The position numbers were made by a program, and so were the translations under genes. From an uncultured Neomegalonema sp. (GTDB lineage: Bacteria > Pseudomonadota > Alphaproteobacteria > Rhodobacterales > Rhodobacteraceae), in the NCBI GenBank assembly GCA_937948985.1, contig CALFAK010000120.1, positions 1 through 46,381 on the forward strand: DNA of 46,381 bases, in the 5' to 3' direction. Positions 7,760-16,175 of the stretch are shown here, one piece after another. Numbering within the stretch: position 1 is the stretch's first letter; the number at the start of each line of letters is the position of its first letter. Below the pieces are notes generated by a model, which had not been told where the DNA came from, searched no databases, and saw nothing but the letters and a program-made list of their open reading frames with translations.

Positions 7760-9821
7760 AGATGTGAACGCCGATCAGGATACCGCCGCTCAAGCAGGGA
7801 GCGAGGCGCCGATTCTCGACATGAGCCAAGCCTCGGTCAAGAAGATGATCACACAGGCGAAAGCCCGTGGCACGATCACTTACGACGAGCTGAACCGTGT
7901 CCTGCCCTCTGACAAAGTCTCCCCCGATCAGATTGAGGACGTGATGTCCATGCTCTCTGAAATGGGCGTCAGTGTTGTTGAGGAGGATCAGGCCGAGGAT
8001 GACAGCGCCAAGGAGAAGGAAAAAGAATCCTCCTCCCGCGAACTGACAACCTCCGCCAGCACAAGCACAGAAGTCGACCGCACCGACGACCCGGTCCGCA
8101 TGTACTTGCGCGAAATGGGATCGGTCGAACTGCTCTCCCGCGAGGGCGAAATCGCGATTGCCAAACGCATCGAGGCGGGCCGCAACACTATGATCGGCGG
8201 GCTGTGCGAAAGCCCCCTTACCTTCCAGGCGATTACCATCTGGCGCGAAGAATTGATCGAAGGCGACATTCTGCTGCGCGACGTAATCGACCTTGATGCG
8301 ACTTTCGGCAAGACCTTTGAAGATCCGAACGCCGGGTCGATCCCGGAAACGCAGCGGATCGAAAACGAAAAAATCGAAGCCGCCCGTACGAAAGCGGTCG
8401 AGGAGGAGAAAAACCGCCTCGAAGCCGAAAAGAAAGAGCGCGAGGAAGAAGAAGCCAAAGAGCGCGCCAAGCGCATCGCAAACGGCGAAGAGGAAGAGGG
8501 TGAGAAACCCGTCGAAGACAATGCCGACGATGATGATTTCGACGACAACACCCTCTCGCTGTCCGCAATGGAAGCGCAACTCAAGCCGCAAGCGCTTGAA
8601 ACACTTGGCGAAATCGCGGCCGCCTATGAAGGTCTGCGCGCGATGCAGCAGGAACGCATGGCCGCCGCGACCAGCAAATCCGCCAGCTTCAGCGCAAAAC
8701 AGGAACTCGCCTACCAACGCCTGCGCAGTGACCTTGTTCAAAAAGTCGACAGCCTGCACCTCAACAACCAGCGTATCGAAACGCTGGTCGATCAGCTTTA
8801 CGGCATCAACCGCCGCCTGATGGGCCTTGAGACGCAGCTTGTGAAAATCGCTGACAAACACCGCGTCAAACGCCCGGAATTCATCGCCGAATATCAAGGG
8901 TCAGAACTTGACCCGACTTGGATTGACCGCGTCGCCAAGCTGCCCGGCAAAGGCTGGGCCAAGCTGATCGAAAACGACCGTCCGAAGGTCGAGGAAGTGC
9001 GCGGCGACATCGCCGAAGTGGGGCGCCTGATCGGCGTCGATATCGGCGAATTCCGCCGCATCGTTCAGACCGTGCAAAAGGGTGAGAAAGAAGCCCGTCA
9101 GGCCAAGCAGGAAATGGTCGAGGCAAACCTGCGCCTCGTGATCTCGATTGCGAAAAAATACACCAACCGTGGCCTCCAGTTCCTCGATCTCATCCAAGAG
9201 GGCAATATCGGCCTGATGAAGGCCGTTGATAAGTTTGAGTACCGTCGCGGGTACAAATTCTCGACCTATGCGACATGGTGGATCCGCCAAGCGATCACCC
9301 GCTCGATTGCGGACCAAGCCCGCACGATCCGGATTCCGGTCCATATGATTGAGACGATCAACAAACTGGTCCGCACAGGCCGCCAGATGTTGCACGAAAT
9401 CGGCCGCGAGCCGACACCGGAGGAACTGGCGCAGAAACTCCAGATGCCGCTGGAAAAAGTCCGCAAGGTGATGAAAATCGCCAAGGAGCCGATCTCGCTT
9501 GAAACGCCGATTGGTGACGAGGAAGACAGCCAGCTTGGTGATTTCATCGAGGACAAGAACGCCATACTGCCGCTCGACTCTGCGATTCAGTCGAACCTCA
9601 AGGACACCACGACCCGCGTGCTCGCATCACTCACACCCCGCGAGGAACGCGTCCTTCGTATGCGCTTTGGCATCGGCATGAACACCGACCACACCCTCGA
9701 AGAAGTTGGCCAACAGTTCAGCGTAACCCGCGAACGCATCCGCCAAATCGAGGCAAAAGCGCTGCGCAAGCTCAAACACCCGTCCCGAAGCCGCAAGTTG
9801 CGGAGCTTCTTGGATAATTGA
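7749..9821 (+). CDS. rpoD: Primary sigma factor RpoD (sigma-70)
   Basis: Housekeeping sigma factor of about 690 residues. Region 1.1 is N-terminal ([24 protein letters not shown]). Region 1.2 contains [22 protein letters not shown] long charged non-conserved insert rich in Glu/Lys/Asp follows (about residues 200-260). Region 2 is essentially invariant ([41 protein letters not shown]). Region 4 ends with the [20 protein letters not shown] helix-turn-helix. I chose ATG 7749 because GAGAG at 7738-7742 lies 6 nt before it; ATG 7743 directly abuts that site. The gene overlaps dnaG by 11 nt and is followed by a strong terminator. Confidence 0.96.
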   Translation: MAAKDVNADQDTAAQAGSEAPILDMSQASVKKMITQAKARGTITYDELNRVLPSDKVSPDQIEDVMSMLSEMGVSVVEEDQAEDDSAKEKEKESSSRELTTSASTSTEVDRTDDPVRMYLREMGSVELLSREGEIAIAKRIEAGRNTMIGGLCESPLTFQAITIWREELIEGDILLRDVIDLDATFGKTFEDPNAGSIPETQRIENEKIEAARTKAVEEEKNRLEAEKKEREEEEAKERAKRIANGEEEEGEKPVEDNADDDDFDDNTLSLSAMEAQLKPQALETLGEIAAAYEGLRAMQQERMAAATSKSASFSAKQELAYQRLRSDLVQKVDSLHLNNQRIETLVDQLYGINRRLMGLETQLVKIADKHRVKRPEFIAEYQGSELDPTWIDRVAKLPGKGWAKLIENDRPKVEEVRGDIAEVGRLIGVDIGEFRRIVQTVQKGEKEARQAKQEMVEANLRLVISIAKKYTNRGLQFLDLIQEGNIGLMKAVDKFEYRRGYKFSTYATWWIRQAITRSIADQARTIRIPVHMIETINKLVRTGRQMLHEIGREPTPEELAQKLQMPLEKVRKVMKIAKEPISLETPIGDEEDSQLGDFIEDKNAILPLDSAIQSNLKDTTTRVLASLTPREERVLRMRFGIGMNTDHTLEEVGQQFSVTRERIRQIEAKALRKLKHPSRSRKLRSFLDN

Positions 9822-9848
9822 TCTTAGCCGACGGTTCTATACGAGCAT

Positions 9849-9897
9849 AAAAAACGCCTGCTCCGCAAATAATGCGAGGCATGCGTTTTGTTTTTTT
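9849..9897. terminator. Bidirectional intrinsic terminator after rpoD
   Basis: A hairpin pairs AAAACGC (9851-9857) with GCGTTTT (9883-9889), continues inward through TGC/GCA and GCA/TGC with small mismatches, and closes on an AATAA loop. A T-run (9891-9897) follows on the plus strand and an A-run (9849-9854) precedes it. It can therefore stop both rpoD transcription and the convergent thioredoxin-like gene. Confidence 0.85.
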
Positions 9898-9914
9898 CCA
9901 GTCCCAAGCGTAAC

Positions 9915-10304
9915 CTAAGCCGCCGCCTGGGGCATTGGACAAATATGTCCCGAACTGGCCATCAAAGCACTGCTGCCTTCAACTTGTTGCAGCACAGTAC
10001 AAGCCAGCACGCCCGGATCAGTCAGACCCGACAACCGCGTGTGTATCTTCCCGTCCACGAAAAGCAGCGCGGACGGCAATGTATGAATTTGATACTTCTC
10101 GACCAACTCAGGCGATTGATCGAGGTTAATTTGCTCAAACCGCGCGGGTGCATCGTGCAAATCATGTGACAACTTATCTAAATACGCATTTTGAACACCG
10201 CACACGCCACTCTCACAGGATTCATTGTAAAAGCTGACAAGAACCGGCCCATTATTGCCGGAAATAATTGTCTCAAGATTTCTGGTTTGCAGGCTCTTTT
10301 CCAT
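9915..10304 (-). CDS. Thioredoxin-like protein with a CX4C active-site loop
   Basis: A 129-residue single-domain protein of thioredoxin fold: GPVLVSFYNESC leads into the active-site helix, FEQINLDQSPELVEKYQIHTLPSALLFVDGKIHTRLSG gives the beta-3 to beta-4 core, and TLPS supplies the cis-Pro loop. The redox motif is C30-ESGV-C35, four residues between cysteines in place of the usual two, and the preceding Trp (WCxxC) is missing. A C-terminal Cys lies in GHICPMP. No signal peptide is seen, so it should be cytoplasmic. I chose ATG 10304 because AAGGA lies 8 nt upstream; a longer frame from 10409 has no such site. Redox function is uncertain because of the altered loop. Confidence 0.72.
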   Translation of the reverse strand: MEKSLQTRNLETIISGNNGPVLVSFYNESCESGVCGVQNAYLDKLSHDLHDAPARFEQINLDQSPELVEKYQIHTLPSALLFVDGKIHTRLSGLTDPGVLACTVLQQVEGSSALMASSGHICPMPQAAA

Positions 10305-10687
10305 AATGACGATCCTTTTCTTCGCGGCGCTGCGGATAACCCGCCACGCCTGAAAAAGATTAGAGCCGCCATTCAACCCCGCAAGCTGATCAACATGCTT
10401 CTCAATCAAACGTCATCGACCGTGCTCTATCGCGATCTAATCTGAAATATTACACGACAGATCAGCAATATCGTTGCGCGAGCATATTTTATACAACTTA
10501 CAAACCGCAAAAACCATTAAATCACAACACAAACCGCCTCAAAGCCAACCATCCGCAAAGCCTTACACACACGGTATGTCGCACAAGACGACGCACCACA
10601 TCTTGCGAAGTCAGCACTTTTTTGTTATGTTCCAATTGTCGATAGCTAACGGGATTGCCGCTCGCGCCGACTTTTAGGAGGCTTATT
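10305..10687. other. Divergent intergenic region between thioredoxin-like gene and rsfS
   Basis: This 383-nt stretch separates two divergent genes and is visibly richer in A/T than its neighbours. Small open frames in it (for example 10474-10677) have no ribosome binding site, no recognisable domain and low-complexity composition. I read it as promoter space. The one candidate element I can point to is the TTGCGA/TATGTT pair before rsfS, listed separately. Confidence 0.5.
10603..10631 (+). promoter_or_regulatory. Candidate sigma-70 promoter for the rsfS operon
   Basis: TTGCGA (10603-10608) and TATGTT (10626-10631) are 17 nt apart, a fair match to the TTGACA/TATAAT pattern. They lie about 45 nt before the strong AGGAGG ribosome binding site of rsfS. 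The assignment is by consensus match only. Confidence 0.4.
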
Positions 10688-11125
10688 CTGACAACTCAAT
10701 CTGAAATCGGTGCCGCAACAGCATCGTCCGGCCTTGGTGCCATGAAAGCGGGTGCCCGGGTTACAAAAAACAGCGTGTCACCCGATGATATGCTGGCAGT
10801 CGCGCTTCAGTCGCTTGAAGACAACAAGGCTGAAGACATTGTAAAGATTGATCTGCAAGGAAAGTCGGCAATCGCTGATTACATGCTGATCGCAACAGGT
10901 ACTTCAACACGCCATGTCAGCACAATCGCTGATAAAATGGTCGAAAAACTCAAGCATGATGCGCATGTAATTCCGCGTCTTGAGGGCGCACAACAGGCGG
11001 ATTGGGTATTAATTGACGCGAGTGATGTGATCATCCACGTCTTCCGCCCCGAAGTGCGCGAGTTCTACAACCTTGAGCGCATGTGGACCGGAGCCGAAGC
11101 CGAAACACCGCAACTAAACGGCTAG
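10688..11125 (+). CDS. rsfS: Ribosomal silencing factor RsfS
   Basis: RsfS binds ribosomal protein uL14 and blocks subunit joining, lowering translation when nutrients are short. The family core is clear: SPDDMLAVALQSLEDNKAED, then IADYMLIATGTSTRHVSTIADKMVEKL, then QADWVLIDASDVIIHVFRPEVREFYNLERMW. The start is unusual. A perfect AGGAGG (10676-10681) is followed after 6 nt by CTG (10688), with an in-frame ATT just before it at 10685, and no ATG, GTG or TTG at normal distance. The next in-frame ATG is at 10741 without a clear ribosome binding site and would give 127 aa. I chose CTG 10688 on ribosome-binding-site grounds. The gene is first in a run with rlmH and gpmI. Confidence 0.9.
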   Translation: MTTQSEIGAATASSGLGAMKAGARVTKNSVSPDDMLAVALQSLEDNKAEDIVKIDLQGKSAIADYMLIATGTSTRHVSTIADKMVEKLKHDAHVIPRLEGAQQADWVLIDASDVIIHVFRPEVREFYNLERMWTGAEAETPQLNG

Positions 11126-11155
11126 GCCCGTGAGTAACGGCAGAGTATTGCGGAG

Positions 11156-11626
11156 ATGAAAATCTCCGTCATCGCGGTTGGGCGGGCAAAATCCGGCCCT
11201 GAACTGACATTGATCGAGAACTACCGCACCCGTTTCGATGCCATCGGGCGCGGAATAGCGCTCGGCCCTCTTGATATAGTCGAAATCGACTCCCGTCGCA
11301 GCGATCGCGAAGTCGATAGCGTCAAAATACTTGAGAAAATCCCCAAAGGATACCACGTCATCGCCCTTGATGAGCGGGGTAAAACCCAGCCCAGTAGCGC
11401 CTTTTCCGCAATGCTGTGCGACATACGCGACGGCGGCGCACCCGGAATCGCGTTCCTGATCGGTGGCGCTGACGGCCATTCCGATGCCATCAGGGCGACA
11501 GCGCAGCGCCAAATCGCTTACGGTCCCGCGACATGGCCGCACATGTTGGTGAGGGTTATGCTCACAGAGCAAATTTACCGCGCTGCCGCCATTGCCGCAA
11601 ACCATCCATATCACCGTGAAGGGTGA
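11156..11626 (+). CDS. rlmH: 23S rRNA pseudouridine-1915 N3-methyltransferase RlmH
   Basis: RlmH is the SPOUT-class SAM-dependent methyltransferase that modifies pseudouridine 1915 in helix 69 of 23S rRNA on the assembled 70S ribosome. The 156-residue protein has the expected length and motifs: MKISVIAVGRAKSGPE at the N-terminus, the knot segment IAFLIGGADGHSDAIR, LTEQIYRAAAIAANHPYH and the terminal YHREG. It follows rsfS by 30 nt, the standard alphaproteobacterial pairing of two ribosome-acting proteins, and is followed by a 122-nt structured leader before gpmI. Confidence 0.96.
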   Translation: MKISVIAVGRAKSGPELTLIENYRTRFDAIGRGIALGPLDIVEIDSRRSDREVDSVKILEKIPKGYHVIALDERGKTQPSSAFSAMLCDIRDGGAPGIAFLIGGADGHSDAIRATAQRQIAYGPATWPHMLVRVMLTEQIYRAAAIAANHPYHREG

Positions 11627-11660
11627 CGATTCATTAACCATAGGATGATGAATAGAGGAT

Positions 11661-11723
11661 GACCCGAAATGTGAGCGGGTCTGGACGGAACCGTCGCATC
11701 GGCTTACGATGTTTTGGTATCGT
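11661..11723 (+). promoter_or_regulatory. Three successive small hairpins in the rlmH-gpmI interval
   Basis: Between rlmH and the gpmI start, the transcript can fold into GACCCG/CGGGTC (11661-11666 with 11676-11681), GACG/CGTC with a GAAC loop (11684-11695) and ACGAT/ATCGT (11706-11710 with 11719-11723). The gpmI ribosome binding site (AGAGGT, 11735-11740) follows 12 nt later. No T-run is present, so this is not a simple terminator. It may be a 5' leader element or only local symmetry. Confidence 0.35.
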
Positions 11724-11748
11724 CAGGTTGTGGCAGAGGTGGTTTTCG

Positions 11749-13308
11749 GTGGTAAAGAACGCACAATCAAAAGGACCGGTCGCCCTCGTTATTCTCGACG
11801 GGCTTGGTCTGCGTGCGGAGCGTGAGGGCAATGCGGTTGCGTTGGCCAATACGCCCACATTAGACCGTCTGCGCACCACCTGCCCTTCGGCCACGCTTAA
11901 AACGCACGGGTTGGATGTCGGTCTGCCTGAGGGGCAGATGGGCAATTCCGAGGTCGGTCACATGAACATCGGCGCGGGCCGGATCGTGATGATGGACCTG
12001 CCCAAAATCGACGCCGCCATCGCGGAGGGCAGCTATCAGCAACGCCCCGCCTTCACGCAGCATATCGCCGCCCTCAAAACCAGCGGCGGGACCAGCCACG
12101 TGATGGGCGTCATCTCCCCCGGCGGCGTTCACGCGCATCAGCGCCACCTCGCCCATACCGCCCGTCAGATCGCGGCACAGGGCATCCCCGTCGCCCTGCA
12201 TCTATTCGCCGACGGACGCGATGTCGCCCCGCAAAGCATCGAAGGCTTTCTGGCACAGCTGCGCAACGACCTTGGCGACGCACCGGACATCACCATTGCC
12301 ACAGTCACAGGCCGCTTCTACGCCCTCGACCGTGACAATCGCTGGAAACGGGTCGAACGCGCCTTTGACGCCATCGCCAATGCAATAGGCGAAACCGCTG
12401 CAACAGCCGAAGACGCCATCTCAGCGGCCTATGCCCGCGAGGAAACCGACGAATTCATCACCCCCACCGTGATCGCCGGTTACGACGGCGTCAAACCCGG
12501 CGACGGCCTCTTCTGCGTCAATTTCCGCACAGATCGCGCTCGCGAAATCCTCGCCGCCCTTGCAGCGCCCGACTTCACCGAGTTTGAGCGCAATGATCTG
12601 CGCTTCGCCATCGCAACGGGCATGGTTGAATATTCAGAAAGCCATAACCGCTACATGGACGCGGTGTTTGCCGATCAAACCATTGATGACACCCTCGGCG
12701 AAGTGGTCGCCCGCGCCGGATTGCGACAACTGCGATTGGCCGAAACGGAAAAATACCCCCACGTCACCTTCTTCTTCAACGGCGGCATCGAACCGCCGGA
12801 GGATGGTGAGCAGCGGCATATGGCCCCAAGCCCGAAGGTCGCCACCTACGACCTGCAACCCGAAATGTCCGCGCAAGCCGTCACGGAAACCTTCGTCGAT
12901 GCCATTCGCTCAGGCACCTATGATCTGATCATCGTCAACTATGCAAACCCCGATATGGTCGGCCATACAGGCGATTTACAGGCGGCTATCAAGGCCGTCG
13001 AGACCGTCGATGCGGGCTTGGGCGCAGCGGTTGATGCAATGGCAAAGGTTGGCGGACGCATGATCGTCACCGCCGATCACGGCAATTGCGAGATGATGAT
13101 AGACCCCGAAACGGGGGGGCCACATACCGCACATACGTTGAATGAAGTACCGATTTATCTGGTTGGTGAGGACGCCCCGCTTCAACAGGGTGGACGCCTC
13201 GCCGATATTGCGCCAACGTTGCTCAAACTTCTGGGATTGGAGCAGCCTGCGTTAATGACAGGCAATTGCCTGATCGCCACCGCAGAGCAGCAGGGTAAAC
13301 GGGCATGA
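11749..13308 (+). CDS. gpmI: 2,3-bisphosphoglycerate-independent phosphoglycerate mutase
   Basis: Interconverts 3- and 2-phosphoglycerate in glycolysis/gluconeogenesis using two Mn2+ ions and a phosphoserine intermediate. Motifs: VALVILDGLGLR (metal Asp), catalytic S67 in MGNSEVGHMNIGAGR, HLFADGRDVAP, TGRFYALDRDNRW, MIVTADHGNCE and HTAHTLNEVPIYLVG. I chose GTG 11749 because AGAGGT lies 8 nt upstream and the resulting 519 residues match the usual length of about 510. An upstream in-frame ATG at 11659 would add 30 unconserved residues encoded by the hairpin region. The stop overlaps the start of the EnvC-like gene (ATGA, 13305-13308). Confidence 0.95.
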   Translation: MVKNAQSKGPVALVILDGLGLRAEREGNAVALANTPTLDRLRTTCPSATLKTHGLDVGLPEGQMGNSEVGHMNIGAGRIVMMDLPKIDAAIAEGSYQQRPAFTQHIAALKTSGGTSHVMGVISPGGVHAHQRHLAHTARQIAAQGIPVALHLFADGRDVAPQSIEGFLAQLRNDLGDAPDITIATVTGRFYALDRDNRWKRVERAFDAIANAIGETAATAEDAISAAYAREETDEFITPTVIAGYDGVKPGDGLFCVNFRTDRAREILAALAAPDFTEFERNDLRFAIATGMVEYSESHNRYMDAVFADQTIDDTLGEVVARAGLRQLRLAETEKYPHVTFFFNGGIEPPEDGEQRHMAPSPKVATYDLQPEMSAQAVTETFVDAIRSGTYDLIIVNYANPDMVGHTGDLQAAIKAVETVDAGLGAAVDAMAKVGGRMIVTADHGNCEMMIDPETGGPHTAHTLNEVPIYLVGEDAPLQQGGRLADIAPTLLKLLGLEQPALMTGNCLIATAEQQGKRA

Positions 13309-14732
13309 TAACAGAACGCGCAGGACGCTATAAAATTTCCTCTGCCCCGCACGGGATGCGGAGCCTGTTCAACGCAAAGTTTGGATTATTCAGCCGTCAT
13401 TATCGGACTTGTTCCGATAATCCAGAGCAGCGTTTCAGCAGTAATCCGACCTTCGCACCAAGTCCGAAAGTGGCTGCAATCGCTGTTACCTTGGCCCTCT
13501 CCCTCACCACATACGCCCCCGCCGTTTCCGCACAACAGGCAACCATTGGCGTCTACAACACCGGAAACGCCGCCGAGGCCGAAGCGCTTGCCCGCAAAGC
13601 GCGGATTCAGGCGCAAAAGGCCGCTGACCTCGAACGCAAAGCCATGTCCGATGCGGAGGCAACCCGCCGCGACGAGCTGCGCATCACCGAAATCGAAAAA
13701 GAAATCGCTGAATTGGAGGCGATGGTCTCACAATCGCGCGCCCGCCTTGTGGCACTGGCAAACGAGGAAGCGGGTTCGACCGAAGCCATGCGCCTGCGCC
13801 GCCGCCAAAACGCTGCCGCGTTTTCCGCGATGATCGCCCTCTCAAAATCCCACGCGCCGGAGCTGGTCGCCTATAGCGGTGATCCGCTGACCGCCGCACG
13901 CGGAGCAAGCGTGCTGACAGGACTGCGCGAGGCATTGGCGATTAACGGCCGCGTGGCCAATGACCGGATGCGCGCCATCAACGACTTGCGCCTTAAAACC
14001 GAGGCAGCGCGCGAAGAAACCCGCGAAGCCATCGCCTCCCTACGCAGCCGCGAACGCGAATTATGGGTACTCGTCGGCAAACGTAAGCAGCAAAGCCGCG
14101 AGACGCTGGAACAGGCCGAGGCGCTGAAGCTGGAAGCCGAGAGCATGACAGACCGCGCACGCACCCTCTCGCGCTTGCTGCGCCGCTCTCCCGCCCCGCC
14201 CGCAAAGCCCGTTCGTCAGGCGGCGGTCACCCCGACCAAGCGCATCCTGCCCCCGCCACAGCCGTTGAACTTCGCCAAAGGCAATTTCGCATGGCCCGTA
14301 ACGGGCGGCGAAATCGCCCAGCAATTCGGCCAGGCGGCCACGGGTAACGAGGCGCTCGGCATGGTGTTCGACGCAAAACCCTACGCGCTCGTCTACGCGC
14401 CCTGGAACGGCACACTCGGATATGCCGGACCTGTGAACAGCTTTGGCCTTGTTGCGGTCATTGATATTGGCGAAGATTACCAAATCGTCCTTGCGGGCCT
14501 GTCCGATCTGATCCGCAAAAAAGGCGATCCGGTACAACGCGGCGAACCTATCGGGACTTTGACCGGTCCCATTTCCGAGAGTGAGGAATTTCTTGCGGAT
14601 GAAGCGGCGCTTTCTGCCAATGCGGTGGCTTCGCTCTATTTGCAGATGAGATTACGTGGTAAACCAATTGATCCCGGCGAGTGGTTTGGTCCATCCGGGG
14701 GACAGATTATCCGAAAGGTGGATGCACAATGA
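13305..14732 (+). CDS. EnvC-like murein hydrolase activator with degenerate LytM domain
   Basis: A 475-residue exported protein. After an atypical 55-residue N-terminal extension comes a hydrophobic export signal (VAAIAVTLALSLTTYAPAVSAQQ). Long coiled-coil follows (about 85-290, RKARIQAQKAADLERKAM and many Arg/Glu heptads), then a C-terminal LytM/M23-like domain (about 325-460, FAWPVTGGEIAQQFG ... VYAPWNGTLGYAG ... RGEPIGTLTG). The zinc ligands of active M23 peptidases (HxxxD and HxH) are absent: GMVFDAK and VIDIGEDY stand in their places. This is as in EnvC, which activates amidases without cutting peptidoglycan itself. The start overlaps gpmI (ATGA). The extension is encoded by a palindromic repeat. 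The next gene, ctpA, overlaps by 4 nt. Confidence 0.85.
   Translation: MITERAGRYKISSAPHGMRSLFNAKFGLFSRHYRTCSDNPEQRFSSNPTFAPSPKVAAIAVTLALSLTTYAPAVSAQQATIGVYNTGNAAEAEALARKARIQAQKAADLERKAMSDAEATRRDELRITEIEKEIAELEAMVSQSRARLVALANEEAGSTEAMRLRRRQNAAAFSAMIALSKSHAPELVAYSGDPLTAARGASVLTGLREALAINGRVANDRMRAINDLRLKTEAAREETREAIASLRSRERELWVLVGKRKQQSRETLEQAEALKLEAESMTDRARTLSRLLRRSPAPPAKPVRQAAVTPTKRILPPPQPLNFAKGNFAWPVTGGEIAQQFGQAATGNEALGMVFDAKPYALVYAPWNGTLGYAGPVNSFGLVAVIDIGEDYQIVLAGLSDLIRKKGDPVQRGEPIGTLTGPISESEEFLADEAALSANAVASLYLQMRLRGKPIDPGEWFGPSGGQIIRKVDAQ
13344..13455 (+). repeat. Palindromic repeat element read in frame inside the EnvC-like gene (copy A)
   Basis: The first part is the small palindrome CCGCA-cggga-TGCGG (13347-13361). 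The main part is ATTATCGGA-cttgt-TCCGATAAT (13399-13421), followed by the tail CCAGAGCAGCGTTTC. Nearly the same string occurs on the minus strand at 27364-27394 between DUF484 and xerC, and a related palindrome sits at 30997-31035. In the EnvC-like frame it encodes SRHYRTCSDNPEQRF. Confidence 0.7.
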
Positions 14733-16057
14733 ACAAGACAATGGTTGCGGCGCTGTTTGGCGCGGCAGCGGGCATAGCGGTGACAGCACATTACGGGACA
14801 CCCAGACTCGCATCAGAGGCTTACGCCGCCTCCACCTACGAATATCTCGACCTGTTCGGCGATGTGTTTGAACGCACCCGCTCTGCTTATGTTGAGACTG
14901 TCGATGAAAAAGACCTGATCGAAGCGGCCATCAACGGTATGCTGACATCGCTCGATCCGCATTCCAGCTATCTGGCGCCGGAAGGCTTCACGGATATGCA
15001 GACGGACACCAAAGGCGAATTTGGCGGCCTCGGCATCGAAGTGACGATGGAAGAAGGCTTCGTCAAAGTCGTCTCCCCCATCGATGATACCCCCGCCTCG
15101 AAAGCGGACCTCAAGCCGAATGATTTCATCACCCATATCGACGGCGAGTCCGTACTGGGCATGACCATCGGTGAGGCCGTCGATCTGATGCGCGGCCCCG
15201 TCAACACCGACATCGAACTCACCATCGCCCGCGAAGGCGCAGAGGAGCCGATTGAGGTCAAGCTGACCCGCGCGATCATCGAGATCAAAGCGGTCAAGCA
15301 CCGCGTTGAAGGCACCGTCGGCATTCTGCGCGTCTCGAAATTCTCCGAGAAAACCTTCCAAAACCTCGCGACCTCGATGGAAAAAATCAAAGCGGAGATC
15401 GGCGCGAATAACGTCACCGGCTACGTGATCGATCTGCGCAACAACCCCGGCGGCCTCCTGACGCAAGCGGTCGCAGTCTCCGACGCCTTCCTTGATCGTG
15501 GTGAAATCGTCTCGACACGCGGACGCGATCAGCAAAACGCAGACCGCTACAACGCCCAGAAAGGCGACCTCGCGGACGGCAAGCCTGTCGTCGTGCTGGT
15601 CAATGGCGGCTCCGCATCCGCCTCCGAAATCGTCGCGGGCGCCCTGCAAGATCACCGTCGCGGCATTGTCGTCGGCGAGAAGACCTTCGGCAAAGGCTCG
15701 GTCCAAACGATCATGCCCCTCGCCTCCAAAGGCGCGATCCGGCTGACCACCGCCCGCTACTACACCCCGTCAGGCCGCTCTATCCAGGCTTTGGGCATCG
15801 AGCCGGATATCGTTGTCGAACAGGTTGAGTTGGACGATGCTGAAAAAAGCTCAAGCCGCAGCAGTTACTCCGAAGCCCAAATTCGCGGCAGCCTCTCAAA
15901 CGACTCGCTCACCGAGGCCGAAAAAGAGCAGCGCAAAAAGGAAGTAGAGGCCCACAACCGCCGCAACGAGCTGCGCGACGAGGATTACCAACTCGCCTAC
16001 GCCCTCGACCTGATGCAGGGTCTCTCGGTCTACGCCGGATTTGCCGCCGAGCAATAA
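14729..16057 (+). CDS. ctpA: Carboxy-terminal processing protease CtpA (S41 family)
   Basis: Periplasmic PDZ-containing serine protease that trims C-termini of envelope proteins and, in several bacteria, controls peptidoglycan endopeptidases. N-terminal signal/anchor (MNKTMVAALFGAAAGIAVTA), substrate-sensing SLDPHSSYL and FGGLGIEV, PDZ domain (about 95-170), then the S41 core. The Ser/Lys dyad is visible as S297 in GGSASASE and K322 in GEKTFGKGSVQ, 25 residues apart as in the family. I chose ATG 14729 because it overlaps the EnvC-like stop (ATGA) and AAGGTGG precedes it. Tight coupling to an EnvC-like protein suggests a shared role in cell-wall remodelling. A strong terminator follows. Confidence 0.95.
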   Translation: MNKTMVAALFGAAAGIAVTAHYGTPRLASEAYAASTYEYLDLFGDVFERTRSAYVETVDEKDLIEAAINGMLTSLDPHSSYLAPEGFTDMQTDTKGEFGGLGIEVTMEEGFVKVVSPIDDTPASKADLKPNDFITHIDGESVLGMTIGEAVDLMRGPVNTDIELTIAREGAEEPIEVKLTRAIIEIKAVKHRVEGTVGILRVSKFSEKTFQNLATSMEKIKAEIGANNVTGYVIDLRNNPGGLLTQAVAVSDAFLDRGEIVSTRGRDQQNADRYNAQKGDLADGKPVVVLVNGGSASASEIVAGALQDHRRGIVVGEKTFGKGSVQTIMPLASKGAIRLTTARYYTPSGRSIQALGIEPDIVVEQVELDDAEKSSSRSSYSEAQIRGSLSNDSLTEAEKEQRKKEVEAHNRRNELRDEDYQLAYALDLMQGLSVYAGFAAEQ

Positions 16058-16078
16058 ATCGTGCCGGATTATGATGTT

Positions 16079-16108
16079 AAAAACGCCCGCCCCCGCGCGG
16101 GCGTTTTT
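16079..16108 (+). terminator. Intrinsic terminator after ctpA
   Basis: AAAAACGCCCGC (16079-16090) pairs perfectly with GCGGGCGTTTTT (16097-16108) around a 6-nt loop, with the T-run forming the 3' arm. It closes the rsfS-ctpA unit. By symmetry it could also work on the minus strand, but no gene there needs it. Confidence 0.9.
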
Positions 16109-16175
16109 CGTGCGAAACGGATTGATAAGGTTAATCCGCTACCGTCGAATTCCATGAAAAGCGGAGTTTCGCACG

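Noticed and set aside
7677..8897. A 406-codon open frame antisense to rpoD
   Set aside because: It is Phe/Gly-rich and the exact mirror of the charged RpoD insert and conserved regions; no ribosome binding site or domain, and rpoD is certain.
10474..10677. A 67-codon open frame between the thioredoxin-like gene and rsfS
   Set aside because: No ribosome binding site, low-complexity peptide, and it overlaps the candidate rsfS promoter and binding site.
14813..15706. A 297-codon open frame antisense to ctpA
   Set aside because: Mirror of the S41 protease coding pattern, without a ribosome binding site.
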